This document shows, piece by piece, positions 1-12,760 of a stretch of 64,000 nt of DNA. The stretch is from Albula goreensis (Eukaryota > Chordata > Actinopteri > Albuliformes > Albulidae). Made by a program: the position numbers and the translations under genes. The stretch lies in assembly GCA_022829145.1 (NCBI GenBank), contig CM040748.1, positions 1,907,501 through 1,971,500 on the forward strand. Direction: 5' to 3'. The notes beneath the pieces are model-generated. The model was not told the origin of the DNA, searched no databases, and saw only the letters and a list, made by a program, of their open reading frames with translations. Each line of letters opens with the position of its first letter. The first letter of the stretch is position 1.

Positions 1-120
1 AGCAGTGAACACCTGGAACAGACTGTGCCTCACAGGCTTGGAGCCCGCAGCCCCTCCGCGCCGCCCCGTCCCGCCGCCCGCTGAGGCCGGGGCCTGTTCT
101 GAGGTTCCACTCGGGCTGCT
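1..120. other. GC- and CpG-rich edge of window
   Basis: The first 100 or so bases are GC-rich, with a cluster of CCGC motifs at about 55-85. They could be the end of a CpG island or exon lying mostly outside the window. No splice site or recognisable coding frame was found. Confidence 0.3.
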
Positions 121-1120
121 GATCTGATTGGTCCGTGAATAAATCCCATAAATGTTGCACCGCTGCTGTGCACTCAATTACACGCTTCCCAAGTCAAGCA
201 GGCTGGCGGTAACAAAGCCCCAACATCGTAATCCCATCCCAAAACACCGCTATCTGAAAATAAATACGCTGAGCCATATGAGTACGCCTTAAAAGGTAGA
301 ACATTGACAAGTTCACAGCTACCGTGTACTTTTTCCAAAAATGCACTTTCTTCCCAATCAATGTTTTCTATCTTGAACTGACAAGCAATTTTTCTATTTT
401 TTATTCTATTTTTTTTTTTCTGGTTTCTCAGAAATATCATTGTTCATTTGTCTGAAATGTGTTATGTGATAAATATGAAGTCGCCTAGTCATCCGTTTCC
501 TTTTCTGTTTTTGTTTCTGTTAGTTTTTAATTCTATCTAAAAATGACATTGTAAGTGTGTGTTAATTCTAGATTCACCTCACCTTAGTACCTAAACTGAT
601 ATTTATTAGACACGTCGGGGCTTTATAGCATTGTGGAGGTTGATGTGGCTTTTAATTTGCAGTAGAAATATGGTTTTATGGTTTAAACTGCACTCTTGTG
701 TCAAGTAAATAATGGCTGTAAAGAGCTACTTTGCAGAGATATGAAATATCCTGCACACAAAAACTCCACTCATTACAGATCAGTGCTGCGGCCGAACACG
801 TCCCTAAAGCCCAATTACCACTGCACCCCGTGAGTGTGCCATCCTCCGTCATATGGGCAAAAACTATTCTCTGGATCTTTGCATCTGTGCAGTCAGACTT
901 TCAAATGTTTGCTCCCTGTTAAAATAAATGAACAGCTTGGAAACAAGTAATGCTGCAAGCGATTCTGTCTTTGAAGAGCTCTTTCAAAGGATATCTTGTT
1001 CACATAACAGCTCTTTCAAGACATGGTACCTAATGACAGATTACCCTCCAGACTTACTGTTTGTTATCAATCTTCCTCCTTAGTTTGCTGGTTATTGTAT
1101 TACACTTTTCACAATTTGGT

Positions 1121-1166
1121 GATTACATTACATTACATTACATTAAAGGCAATTTGTTAGACGATT
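1121..1166 (-). mobile_element. 3' tail fragment of a fish SINE
   Basis: On the minus strand this reads CGTCTAACAAATTGCC, then four TGTAA-type units. That resembles the 3' tail (GCGTCTGCTAAATGCC plus TGTAA repeats) of the same SINE class as the copy at 19.9 kb. The body upstream is too diverged to recognise. Confidence 0.5.
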
Positions 1167-4100
1167 GTTGGTGAGTGGTTGGCTTTACCTAAAGTTACTC
1201 GTGACATGTAATATTGCAGGTTAGTGCAGTGTTGATAATTTAAATAAACAACTATTTGTGCGACAGAAGAATTAGGCCAACAGTAATCGATGGATAGGCT
1301 GGTGACTAGACTCTAGCAACTTAACGAGCAACTTGTAATGTTCTGAATGGTTAATTTCTCCCTTTGCTTTGGGGAAACAAGTGAACATGAGGGTGTAACA
1401 CTCCACTGGACTGGATTCATGGATTTCTACAGGATTTTACTGAGCTGAAAACAGACCAGTAAAGATAGTTCAGCTGATGCATCAGCACCCACATGCCACC
1501 CAAACCCCATTTCATTTAAAAATGGTGGCTAGGTGAACAATATTGATACTTGCGTATGATTAGATCTGCTTCACACTCGATGTTAGTGAAGTAATGGAAA
1601 TGGTGTCCAAAATAACCAAAGACCAGAACCCATGACGACCAGAGAAATGATGTTGAGACTAGACTTGTTGAGAATAGAAACTGGGCAGGGATTCAATCAA
1701 ACAGTTGTCTCTAAGGACAATCCAATTAAAGCACTCAGCTATTCAGTTAAAACACTCAGCAATTCAATTAAAACAGACTGCGCAGACTCGGCATTGCATT
1801 ATGTAGTTCTTTGAGTATTTTCTGTTTAATTGGATGTGAGCACATTCCAGAGGAACAGGTTTGCTTTGTGATAAAATAGAATGGTAAATGCCCTCTAAAA
1901 TGACTGAGGTTATTTTTGATTGGATGCATGTGCCTTTAAAGAGGCTAAGGTTGTTTGTTTGGGTTGCCTGCCCGGGACTTTCTGCCTGCCTGGGGGAGGG
2001 TGTGGTTTATCTGTATGATCTCCCTCCCCAGGGCTGTGTGTTACAGACAGCAGGGGCAGTCAGAGGGACAGGCCCCTGTCCTCAGGGCCCGTCTGAGCCC
2101 GTCTCCACGGTGCCCCAGCAAGCCAAAGACTCCAGCCGCAGCGCTGTTCAGGTATCAGGCCTGGGTTTCCCATCCCGCCGTAAAAATATTGAGTGATGAA
2201 AGCGTGCTGCTCACGTCAGTAAAAGGGTGACTGGGTCAGCCGAAGGTCCCTCAAAACACACTTCACTCTGCAGCGGTGTGTGTGTGTGTGTGTCTCTTAG
2301 CATTTCTCAACTTGTTATATGCTGAGAATATTTTTCAACACTCATAGCGTTACATTCTGTACCAAAGATGCTAACAATTTTCAACATGACAAAACAATTA
2401 CAGTGACACGGCTCCATAACCTAGTAGATCCATCTAAAAGAAAAAATATAGAAACTAATGATGCCTGCATTGATTCGGCCAGCATTGATGATGCTACATA
2501 TGTGAGAAGGAAAAGGGCATGTGAATTATAATCACACATGTCTCTGACTGCTCTGTGGAAGCCATGCTCTAAAACTAGATATGAGAAGCCTGTATGTCCG
2601 TTTCCTAAGAAAGAGGAGAGTGTATGGCAGCGGAAGTAAAGTGACTTAATTGATGATTGCGGTGCACTTCATCTATGAATGCAGGTAATCTAAGACATGA
2701 AAGGGAGCACAGCTGTCACCTGCATGACAAACCCTGATGGATAAATGTGACTGAGTACTGGACCATGCGTGCACACTGATGTACCGGACCATGAATGAGC
2801 GATAGCTTCAGCTAAAACATATCTATTGAATGGCCACAAAGAGCCTGATTCTGCAATTTGAGCTACAAGTGAAATAATTAAGTATTGATAGAATTCAGAC
2901 CGAAATATTTAAGGATATCCAGAAATACCGCAGCAAAAATCTAAACTGCAGAAAGTGTTGTGTTTAGTGTTTGTCATGCAGACCTTTTTTCAGTGCAGGA
3001 TGTACACGGTCTTGCTAAGTGTCCAACGAGGTCTCTCCATAACTCCTATCATGCACTGCAATCTGGCCCATCACATCAGTGTAGACACAGGGCTGACTCC
3101 CAGATTGCATCGAAGATAACTGCTGCGAAATCTCCGTCCCACTCAGTTCAGCTCCCACAATCCCACTCTTCAATCCTCTCCTCCCTCATTTCCACTCACC
3201 AGGCATCAACACGGAGACCCACAATGCATTGCTGCTGGAGACATTTTTTTATTACAAATAATCTCTTTCCACACAATTATTAGCCCCAATCCAGCTCCTT
3301 TGATGAAATTAAATGATTACAGATCATATTTCCAAAAGCATTAGGATTTTAAATCACAACACTGTCACAAATGAAGCGGAAAGGAGAATCTGGTGACTAT
3401 TAGGAGGAGGTGTTCAGTGAGAAGCAGTTTTTAAGTAGTGCCCACACTTATAATGAGTAATTGGTGAAAAATGCAGCCTACATCATTGTAGATTTTTTAC
3501 TTTGGGTTTGTGGATGAAGGAAGGAAGGAGGGAAGAAATATTATTTTGTGCACTTGTTTTCAAGATGTCCCAGTCTTTGGGAGATAAAGGATATTTAGAC
3601 CTAAAAATAGTTTTGAGGATGTGAAATCTTATTTCACGGGTTAAAGTTAAACGTTGGGATTAGAGATTGGATTATGTTTGAGGTGGTAGGAGTCAGGTGG
3701 GGGAGGGGACAGGAGTGGATTGAAATGTCTGTACCGTGAACACGTCTGTAAAGTACGTACATGGGATTACTAGCAAACACGAGTGAAGTGGGTGGGGTTG
3801 ATCTGCCGCCGGAAATCTTTGATGGTGTGGAATGAGTTGTGATTTAAGGAGGGCAAAAAGAGCGGGAGCTGTCAAGAAATGCAGGAAATTAAGCCCGCAT
3901 GTTGCCCTCTTCATCACCACCATCATCATGACGCATACGTGCACAAACGCACACCCCACAGGACCGTTTTATCTACATCCAATATTCCTCTGTAAGGAGT
4001 CCTCCACTAAACCCTTGGAAAGTGTTCTTACTTTATCTCGGTTCCTATAGACCGTAAGGCTATTAGTCATGTGACCTTGGGTAAGCAGTGGCAGTCTCAG

Positions 4101-4486
4101 AGGCAAGCCTCGATAAATCACCAGGCAGGTTTTCCCTCCACAGGGACGAGCCTGTGCCCTCCGGCTCTGTGTTTGAGTCCGCCTTGCTAACGACACTGAT
4201 ATCAACAGATAAGAGGAGCCCTGGTCTGGTTCAACGCACCAGACCCGGACACGTGGACCACAACCCCAGAGTGGGTCACCCTTGTTCTGGTTCTCCAGCG
4301 TCCCCAAAGCGGCTCACACTGGAACAGACTGTCTGGTATATCGCTGCACCCCTGCACCTCTCTCCACACCAGTTATACAGCTGCAGCCTAGCATGCCCTG
4401 CCACACCCCCGGTCCCCCCCAGCACTCACTGGGCCGTCGACCACACTCCCATTGAGACAGACTTATGGCCCTGATCTCAAGGTCCC
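1167..4486. other. Intergenic, no gene recognised
   Basis: Mostly AT-rich unique sequence. It contains the exon-like block at 2032-2151, a short (GT)n at 2276-2293, and short open frames near 3.0 and 4.1 kb that show no family resemblance. Confidence 0.6.
2032..2151 (+). other. Candidate exon of unknown gene (40 open codons with splice-like ends)
   Basis: A GC-rich block sits in AT-rich surroundings. It is preceded by a pyrimidine-rich acceptor-like stretch (CTCCCTCCCCAG) and followed by CAG|GTATCA. It is exactly 120 bases long and open in the phase-0 frame, encoding a polar stretch beginning GCVLQTAGAVRG and ending KDSSRSAVQ. A second frame is also open, which weakens the coding case. No protein family is recognised, and it does not resemble SNX29 or the CPPED1 and SHISA9 genes found downstream of SNX29 in mammals. 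It could equally be a non-coding RNA exon or chance. Confidence 0.2.
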
Positions 4487-4720
4487 TGCTTTAGGAATAG
4501 GCCAGGGGTCGGTGGGGTTGGTGATTTCTCAGCTTTGGGAATAGGGGCTGGGGTGGGGGTTGGTGATTTTTCTGCTTTGGGAATAGGGGCCGGGGGGTGA
4601 TTTCTCAGCTTTGGGAATAGGGCCTGGGGTGGGGGTGGTGATTTCTCTGCTTTGGGAATAGGGGGGGGTTGGTGATTTCTCTGGGGAATAGGGTCCGGGG
4701 GTGGGTGGGTGATTTTTCAG
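4487..4720 (+). repeat. G-rich minisatellite, about six degenerate units
   Basis: The core GGAATAGG recurs at about 4494, 4538, 4579, 4613, 4654 and 4685, giving units of 31-44 bases joined by GGTGATTTCTC and runs of four or more Gs. The G runs make quadruplex formation plausible on the plus strand. Confidence 0.9.
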
Positions 4721-5466
4721 GCAATCTGAACTCGTTCATCAGCCACATGTCCTCCTGTTCCCCTCCATTAGGCACTGGGTCGTCTTACACTGCCGTCTGG
4801 ACCATCAACAAAGGGACTGGATTTAAGAACCTACGTGAAGCAGAGTCAAGCTACACAAATGAAACTTTTTAACAGTGGAATAAAAAAAAGTTTTAAGAGT
4901 GTAAAAGTTTAAATGGGTGGGATGGGGGGGGATGATGAAAGCTTGCACTAAGGTTGCGTTTTTGCAAAGCTACAAAGCCCGTGTCGGAATATTAAAATGC
5001 TACAGAGGACTGTCGTCACACCATGCTGATTGCAAAGAGTCTCCTTTCCAGGTCTGAGCTGAGCCTGAACACGTCTCCCCTAATTCCACCTGCCTATCAT
5101 CAGGCCTGAGAATCACTCTCAATAACCTGTACCTTTAATCATCATATTTATCTCTCTGAATAAATACCTGCTTGTTTCTGGCACATGAATGCTGGATTCC
5201 TCTTGTTTTATACTGGGACCATTAGGGTGGTAAGGTTTGGAGATTTTGGAGATGAAACTGGTAATTACAAACCCGTGTAACTCACACGTAGCACTAAATG
5301 AGTACTTACTCTGATTTGACCATGCTTTTACATTTCTTTTTTACTTCTCTGCAAATCAGATAATATTAGTCAGCTTTGCTTCTCTTGCTGGCCCCATGGA
5401 TGGCTGTATCTCCGCTGGGAATGTCTTTGAGTAAAAATGGAGCAAGACTGGCTCGAATGGGCCTTT

Positions 5467-5538
5467 CATTTCAGTACTAATGTTAGATAAAGCTGCCATT
5501 TCAGTACTAATGTTAGATAAAGCTGCCATTTCAGTACT
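5467..5538 (+). repeat. 30-bp tandem duplication
   Basis: Two identical 30-base units (5467-5496 and 5497-5526), starting CATTTCAGTACTAATG, are followed by a partial third. Perfect identity indicates a recent duplication. Confidence 0.95.
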
Positions 5539-7720
5539 TCCATGTGGAACTTTAAACTGTTCCTAACAGCCTTTATTTTTTCTTTTTTTGTCATGATAGT
5601 GTGAAAACCAAGGCATATTGTGGTAAATTTGTTTGAAATGTTTTCAGTAACTTTGACAGTATGTATTATAACAATAAGTTTTCACTGATAGGTTCTATTT
5701 GGACAATATCCTCATTATTTCAAAACCAAAACCTAAATCTGAGCATCCCCTTTGAAACATTCATGAAACATTGCTATTAACTGGGATTGTTCATTTTAGT
5801 GTGCTGCATTTATAAAATAATGAGCCTAATTTGAATTTCACAGAATAATTGTTACCACTTTATGTCAAAACGTAGCATATAAAAGTTATGGATTGAATCA
5901 ATTAAAGGATTTCAGTCTAATTGGTAAAGTGAAGTCAGCAAAGTGTGATGCAATTACATGTGTGATGCAATGCAGTGAAATGAACGACTCGTAAGGGGGA
6001 GGAGTCTGTTGTAACTGGCTTCTCATTGGCCCAAATCCATTCACATGGGAGGAGGGAAGCAGAGGTGAAGAACGTGCATGGGATTTCAGATTTAGCCTCC
6101 TCTGAATGCTGACTGTAAGAGGACATTCAAACAGATGTGCTGAGTAACCTCCAGTGAGAATGAGGGCTGTATTCAAACACATTTAATGGCATATGCAATT
6201 AAATCAGAACTGACTTGTGTTTTTTGTTACTATAGAAAATAACTATTTGGGAGAAATGTGTGGTTATAAATAAAAATAAAAATGACTGTCAATGGAGTAG
6301 CTCTAATGCCAGCCAATAGGATTAACTATGACTGGAGCACTTGTCTTTGATCTTCCCCTTGGCATATACAGTATACACGGTATACATGAAACGCACCTTG
6401 ACTCCTCTGTCGCACTCTCTCTCACACACACACCGTGCGTACATGCACACTTGTGCACACACACCATTTATTTGATGGTATGTGTTGATGGCATGAATTC
6501 AACATTGATCCTAATTCTGAAATAAAACCAGCCCATAAAAATTATGCAATTATTATGCAATGTGCAATTGTCAGGCTACAAACAGCTCTGATCAACTCCT
6601 CTCCACTTCACTTAGAGGTGGCTGGTTAAAAACCGCTGCTAAAACCTCCCACTGAAGGCTAGTAACATGCTTCTCTGGCCCATTCATTTCGATACTAATA
6701 AGTTGGTTAAAGCCTGAACAGGCAACATTGAACACATATGTGATGTTTGTGTAGCAGAATTTGTACATTTGTCACAATTGCTGGTCCCTTCTTCACAAAT
6801 AATCTTGTCATGTAGCAGGTTAGATCAAGGTATGTTGGTGGAAAATGCATACAGTTATTCTGGTTATGATTTCACCCAAGGTTCACTATACAAAATGAAA
6901 ACTACTTCTGTAACATTCAGCCTGCAAAGAAGATGTGAATGTGGAGTTATGGCATGATGGTATTGCATTATGCCTACACTTATGTTGTCATGCCTACCAC
7001 TGGGTAATTATACTCATTCTTCTGAATCTGAAGTTCCATTCATTCACTCTTCTTTGACAGCCCATAGGTGGGGGTTTCTCAAAACTATTTCTCTGCCAAT
7101 CCCCACTTGTCACATTTGTAAACAGTATGAGTTGATGAATAGTTACTGTAAATCGCATGATCCCGTTCTCCGCCCCGGTCCTGGAGTACTCCTCTGTATT
7201 CTGCTTTTCAATCCAAGCTCGACAGCAATGCCTGAAGTTTAAAGAGCTGATAATTGTTTTTAATTAGACACTTAATTTATAATGAGGGGTGATTTAGCCT
7301 CTTAATGTCATGTTCTGTCTCAAACAGATATTCATATAAGAGTGAATATGCCACATTCACTTAAACACTTTTAATCAGTCGCATCGGTTGTCAGACGTCT
7401 AATGCTCTCATTTTTTGTGCAATGAGCTGCAGAGAATGATTCCTGTAGAAAGATGATTATTTTAGCCTGATTGACTGATAGACCTGCAGCTCTTGTCATT
7501 AATATTCTGAATGCAGAGTGTTTGGATACCTGGCGACTGGAGCCAAGTCACCATCAAATGTGAAGCATTCAAAGATGAAGCAAATGGTCATGATGAGCCG
7601 AACCAACACCATGTTAGATCTGCTTCATCACAACGTTACAGAACTCATGTTCTCTACAGTATCGAGAAATTATTTTAGGCAAAACCAGCATGCTCAGGAA
7701 TGCGCTGGCATTGAAGAACA

Positions 7721-7805
7721 AGGCTTTAAAACCACATAGAACATTGCAGTACTAGGCTTTAGAACCAAATAGAACATTGCAGTACCAGGCTTTAGAACCA
7801 CATAT
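7721..7805 (+). repeat. 33-bp tandem repeat, 2.6 copies
   Basis: Units starting AGGCTTTA lie at 7721, 7754 and 7787, with a few substitutions between copies and the last one truncated. Confidence 0.9.
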
Positions 7806-9572
7806 TCAGGCTACTGTCAGGTTCAGAGGAGAGGGACCAGCTTTAGGTGGGAAAGTGAGACATTACAAAGTTTTAGCTACGATAAAAACTATAATAAATA
7901 AAATGTGGAATGAGGTTTGTACTCCAGCTACCTTCTGTTTTGGATCATGGTGTACAAGAATGAAAAAAATCTATCCTTCAGGTGAGGCCATTCTGCCAGG
8001 AAAATGCATCTTCTCTGTAATCACCTCTAGGTTGTAGCATTATTGATTCAAGTACAGTCTGACAAATGCAAGCAATTAGAACAGTAATTACATGTAATCG
8101 TCTAACTTAATCCTAAATTGCCTCCTATAAACCATTATTGGAGATTACATAACTGTCGTCCCAGTCAGTGGAGATCATCAATAGGTCCTCGCTCCTATCC
8201 AACGGTCATTTTTCCATGTCCAATAGTTCAAGATATTCACTGAAAGACAGAGACAGCTAGGTAAGAAAAAAACCCAAAAATTGTAATATCCAGTGGATTT
8301 ATTTTAATCTTCTGCCATCATGTGATCACTGTCAGCTCCCACTAGATTCCCCCCCAAGTAGAGGAGGAGGGAGAGCCCTGTTAGGTTACCCCCCCCCCCA
8401 GGTGGAGGAGGAGGGGTAGTGGAACAGCTGTGTCTGGTGAGGTAACAGTGCTCAGGTGTGGGAACTTCTTCACATTCCCAGCAGCACTGCTCACCTGCTC
8501 CTCCATCTTTCTGAGGAGACTGGCAGGTCTGAATTCAGCCCCTGGTGAATAAATGACCAACATTTTTAAAACTCATTTCTTCACCAAATTATTTTTTTAA
8601 ATAATGACTGAAGGACAGTACTTCAGTCGAACCATTGGACCTTTTATGGAGGGTATAGATTTTTAGGGATGGTAACGGGGAAAATGAGCAGACCAGATGA
8701 CATCTGGGAAAAAAAAAAAAATGGATTCAGATCAGCTCCTGATTTTCCTGCTTTCGGAACAGGGCTTGTTCCTGGCACTTAACCTTCTCACCAGAGATAA
8801 ACAAAATGGAGGGCGTGAGAAACGAATTTATGATGAAAATGGGATGGTGTTGGGGGGGTGAGGATGGAGGGGAGACAAGCTCCATTACTCGGGGTTTGGT
8901 ACCTGTGGCAGCGCCTCGATCAGGTACAATCAGAGGGGAACCCCCGCTTAATGGGGGTCACGGAGGATAGTGGAACGTCAGGGCGCAGGGGGAAGGGGGG
9001 GGCATTCACACCTGCCCAGCTCTTACTGTTCATCTCCCACCCCGGGTGACCTCTGACCCACATTCCCATAACTGATGCGCAGACATGCGGCTCGTTTCTC
9101 TGCACTGCTCCATCTCCGTCTGCCGCACACTCCACGGGAGAAAACTGGAGCAGAGGCACGGCCGTCTGCAGAGACGTGCCCAAAAATATTCCTTCGTCTG
9201 CTGTCTACCTGCATTCACTGCCCTTTTTACTTTGGCTGGGAGAGAGGGAGAGAGAGCCAGAGAGACATTTTAGAATAAATGACTTTTGTAAAATAGCAAT
9301 ATCTAAAATGTGTTTTTCACCCCTCCCTATAAATTACATGAAGTCTCAAGGCAGTGAACACACAAAAACATTTCCCCATTTTCTTTTTTCAAACTCCAAA
9401 AATGTTGAATTAATTCAAAGTGTTTCTGTGTCATCGCTTCACCAAATATATACATATTTTTTTTCCTCCCACGCAGTGCTACTTCCTGTGTTTGTTTAGC
9501 TTGTTAGCTGTGGCTGCATGTTTGCCATTAGCCCTGGGGCCAGAGTGCTTTTGGGCCCCAGTACAGGGAGAG

Positions 9573-9788
9573 GCTAACGCTGGTTTCCACTAACACTGAT
9601 GCTAATGCTAATAATGCTGCTCTCCGCTAGCATTGATGCTAATGCTAATAATGCTTATCTCTGCTAATGCTGCTCTTCACAAACCCTGTTCTCTGATAAT
9701 ACTGCTCTCCACTCACCCTGCTCTCTGATAATACTGCTCTCCACACAGGCTGCAGCTGCGATAATACTGCTCTCCACTCACCCTGCTC
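9573..9788 (+). repeat. Degenerate GCTAAT / CTGCTCTCCACT minisatellite
   Basis: Repeating GATGCTAATGCTAATAATGC blocks give way to GATAATACTGCTCTCCACT blocks. The units are irregular, indicating an old array with at least two unit types. Confidence 0.8.
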
Positions 9789-9872
9789 AGGACAGATGCC
9801 TCCACTCGTCTCTGATTACTGCTCTCCACTCGGAATAACTGTCTTACACATCAGTGATGTGGACCACTGCAT

Positions 9873-10016
9873 ATGTCCATAATCAGAGAGATGGTTCTGA
9901 TTATTAAGTCAGTATTCATAATTGTTGTTTTTGTCATAATTATCGAAGCAGAATTTGCAGAATGTCCATAATCAGGAGGATTATTAAATCAGTCTTCATA
10001 ATTGTTGTTTTGTCAA
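9873..10016 (+). repeat. Direct duplication of about 60 bp, spacing 89 bp
   Basis: A segment beginning ATGTCCATAATCAG and ending TTGTTTTTGTCA (9873-9937) is repeated with small deletions at 9962-10015. The copies differ by several indels, so the duplication is not recent. Confidence 0.85.
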
Positions 10017-12438
10017 AAGTGGGAGGAAAAATTAAAGGGACAGGTCATGCAGATTATTTTCGATGGAAATAATGAAGTCATTAAATAAGGCAAGGGGATT
10101 AGAGCATGGGGTTGGGTAAAGTGATCAAATAGACTGATGTTTTAACCCTTCAATGGCTGAGCAGTTTAACACCCTTTCACTTTTCATCTCCGGTTTAACA
10201 TGGAAAATCTTTAAATGTGGGAAGGGTTGCAGAACCTTTTGTGGTTCTGATGTTGGAATGCGGTTCTTTTCACTGGTCTCTCCCCAGCGGTACTTCCCAA
10301 AGGCTGCAGAGCATGTGTAACATCTGACCGACACAAACATCTGTAGCTTTTAACATAAGGAGGACAATAAGTGGCTTTCTCAAGGCCTGGTTTCGGCACA
10401 CCCTTCTGTGACACAAGACCTGATCCAGAGTCAACACAGCCAAAGATCTGATCGTACGGCCGTAAAGTAGTGATCTGCAGTAAAAATGTGACCTACATTT
10501 GAAAATGAGCTTTCAGCAGCTGCCCTCAGACGGAGAGGAAAAAAAGGTTCAAATTGGTCATGTGTACTGACATATACAGCTGTTAGCAGATGCAGTGGGA
10601 ATTCAGGAACACAAAGAAACATGGAAAGCAAAAAATTGTCTAATGAACCAAAAAGCAGAAATAAGGATAAAAAAGCGTACCTTTAACTCTCATGCTCAAT
10701 TCCTGGAGAGGCGCTGTAGGGTCGACTTAATGGCAAAGCTTATTCTATTTTACAGCACTGGTTCTATACAAAGTGTACGCAGCAATTATATAGCAGTTCA
10801 GGGAATAGTGGCCAATGAAAACTTGCATCTGCAGCAATGCCGTTTCTGGCAATTTAATTGTCATCTTTGTACAGAAAGCCAAATCTTCAAAGTAGCTTCG
10901 GAACAGCTGTAAGAGAGCCTGTTTGTGAGATTTAAACCTCAGAAGGAGACCTACCTGTGTCACTCAGGCAGAGCTGGTGTAAGTGAGGGTTTGTGTGAGG
11001 AATCGGGAGGGTGATTGTTCATGTTTAATGAGTTCCAGCTTTTATCTGGGCACAGGCTCTGTACAGCCTGTCCCCTGTTCTGCTGTCCAGACAAACTCTT
11101 TCCACTCCACAAAACCCCCGCCCCACCCCCGTTCAGCCCACCTCTCACTCAGAGTTCATTTTGGGGTCAAATCAGAAACAGAACAGTGGGTCCAGGAAGC
11201 ACACCCACCCCGACGCCTCTGTGGGCAGAGGTGGGGGGGGGAGGTTTTGGGTGGAGGGCTTGGGGGATGAGCTGACCCTTTCTGTGATCGTTCTCAGCCT
11301 GATGCTTTGGTTTTGTCGACCTGGCAGTGATCTCTCCCGTAGCGGCGTGGGCTTGGTGTGTGGAACCCGGGCTCATCGTCACAGATAGGGGATGTGTGCG
11401 CATCCCGGCTCATTGTCACGGTGACGGGATGTGTGCAGGTCACATGGTCTCCTCAGTGTTTGATTTGATTATAGACGGGACAGCTGGGCCTGTTCCATGT
11501 CTGCTCCTCAGAGCCATCTGTATTCTAAATGTACATAATACTACCACACCCCAGGGACACACACACACGCACACACACACACACGCATCTGCTTTATTTT
11601 TCATTTTCTTTCATATCACATATTTATTTTCTCAAATGTGGCTCCATGCTCAGAGAATGATGTTTTCTTGCCTGAGTGCTTTCAAACCGTGTTTGGCCGG
11701 GTATTAGCCTCACAGAACACACCTGCAGCTCCCCACTCCATGAATATTCCCACTTTAGCTGACTATAAAAGTGATCTAAAACTCTACATTCTGCTTGTGT
11801 GTGATCGGAATGATAACATAAAAGCATTCAACAGTTTTCAACTTAGTGACTGCAAAAAGACAGATGTATTGATAAACGATTAATTCCAATTCCTAAGCTT
11901 GAAATGCAAGACCTTATTGGAGATAATTAATCTGGTTGATTAATCAGTGTTTCCAGTGTTTGGACACATCAGGGACAAGCCCAAGGTTCCTCAGACATAA
12001 CTGCTGGGATGTACAGTAGGTGCATGATTTCATATAAAGAAATCTGAGTGAATTCTCGGTGTTACTGCACAAATCCCACAATGTCTGCTCGTTTATACGT
12101 GCATTACAAAAGTGATTCTTTCTTTCAGAAGATGAATGCGCACATCCCAGTGAGGATTGACCAGAGCCAGAGCTAGCGATGAAACGCTCAACCTCAGAGC
12201 CCACCTGTGTGCTTTACATCATGACGCCGTTGGAGGCAGTTTGTGCACACCGCACACTGAGCGAACACTCATGTTTAACGCACATGTCTCAGCAGATCAG
12301 TTAGATCAGTCAGCTTCACAAACAGCCTCCATCAGACTGAGCGCTAAACAGAACACAGTGATCTGAACATACAGCTGACATGCTGGAATACCTGGATGTG
12401 CGGGGAGGGGATGAATAACAAGCATGGATACAAGTTAG

Positions 12439-12760
12439 CATTGTAATGGCTACATTGTAACAGTTGCATTGTAATGGCTACATTGTAACAGTTGCATTGT
12501 AATGGCTACATTGTAACAGTTGCATTGTAATGGCTACATTGTAACAGTTGCATTGTAATGGCTACATTGTAACAGTTGCATTGTAATGGCTACATTGTAA
12601 CAGTTACATTGTAATGGCTACATTGTAACAGTTGCATTGTAAAGGCTACATTGTAACAGTTACATTGTAATGGCTACATTGTAACAGTTACATTGTAATG
12701 GCTACATTGTAACAGTTGCATTGTAAAGGCTACATTGTAACGGTTACACTGTAATGGCTA
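12439..12760 (+). repeat. 28-bp minisatellite, about 11.5 copies, built from 14-bp halves
   Basis: The unit CATTGTAATGGCTA plus CATTGTAACAGTTG repeats in register for 322 bases. The two halves share CATTGTAA, so the 28-mer arose by doubling of a 14-mer. Later copies carry TTAC for TTGC and AAAGGC for AATGGC variants, which would allow internal copy history to be traced. Confidence 0.97.

Larger units (their letters stand above)
4721..12438. other. Intergenic, no gene recognised
   Basis: Apart from the tandem repeats listed at 5.5, 7.7, 9.6 and 9.9 kb, I see only short open frames without splice context or family resemblance. A moderately GC-rich patch at 8.9-9.2 kb and a G-rich patch at 11.2 kb were examined and yielded no exon. 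Confidence 0.6.
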
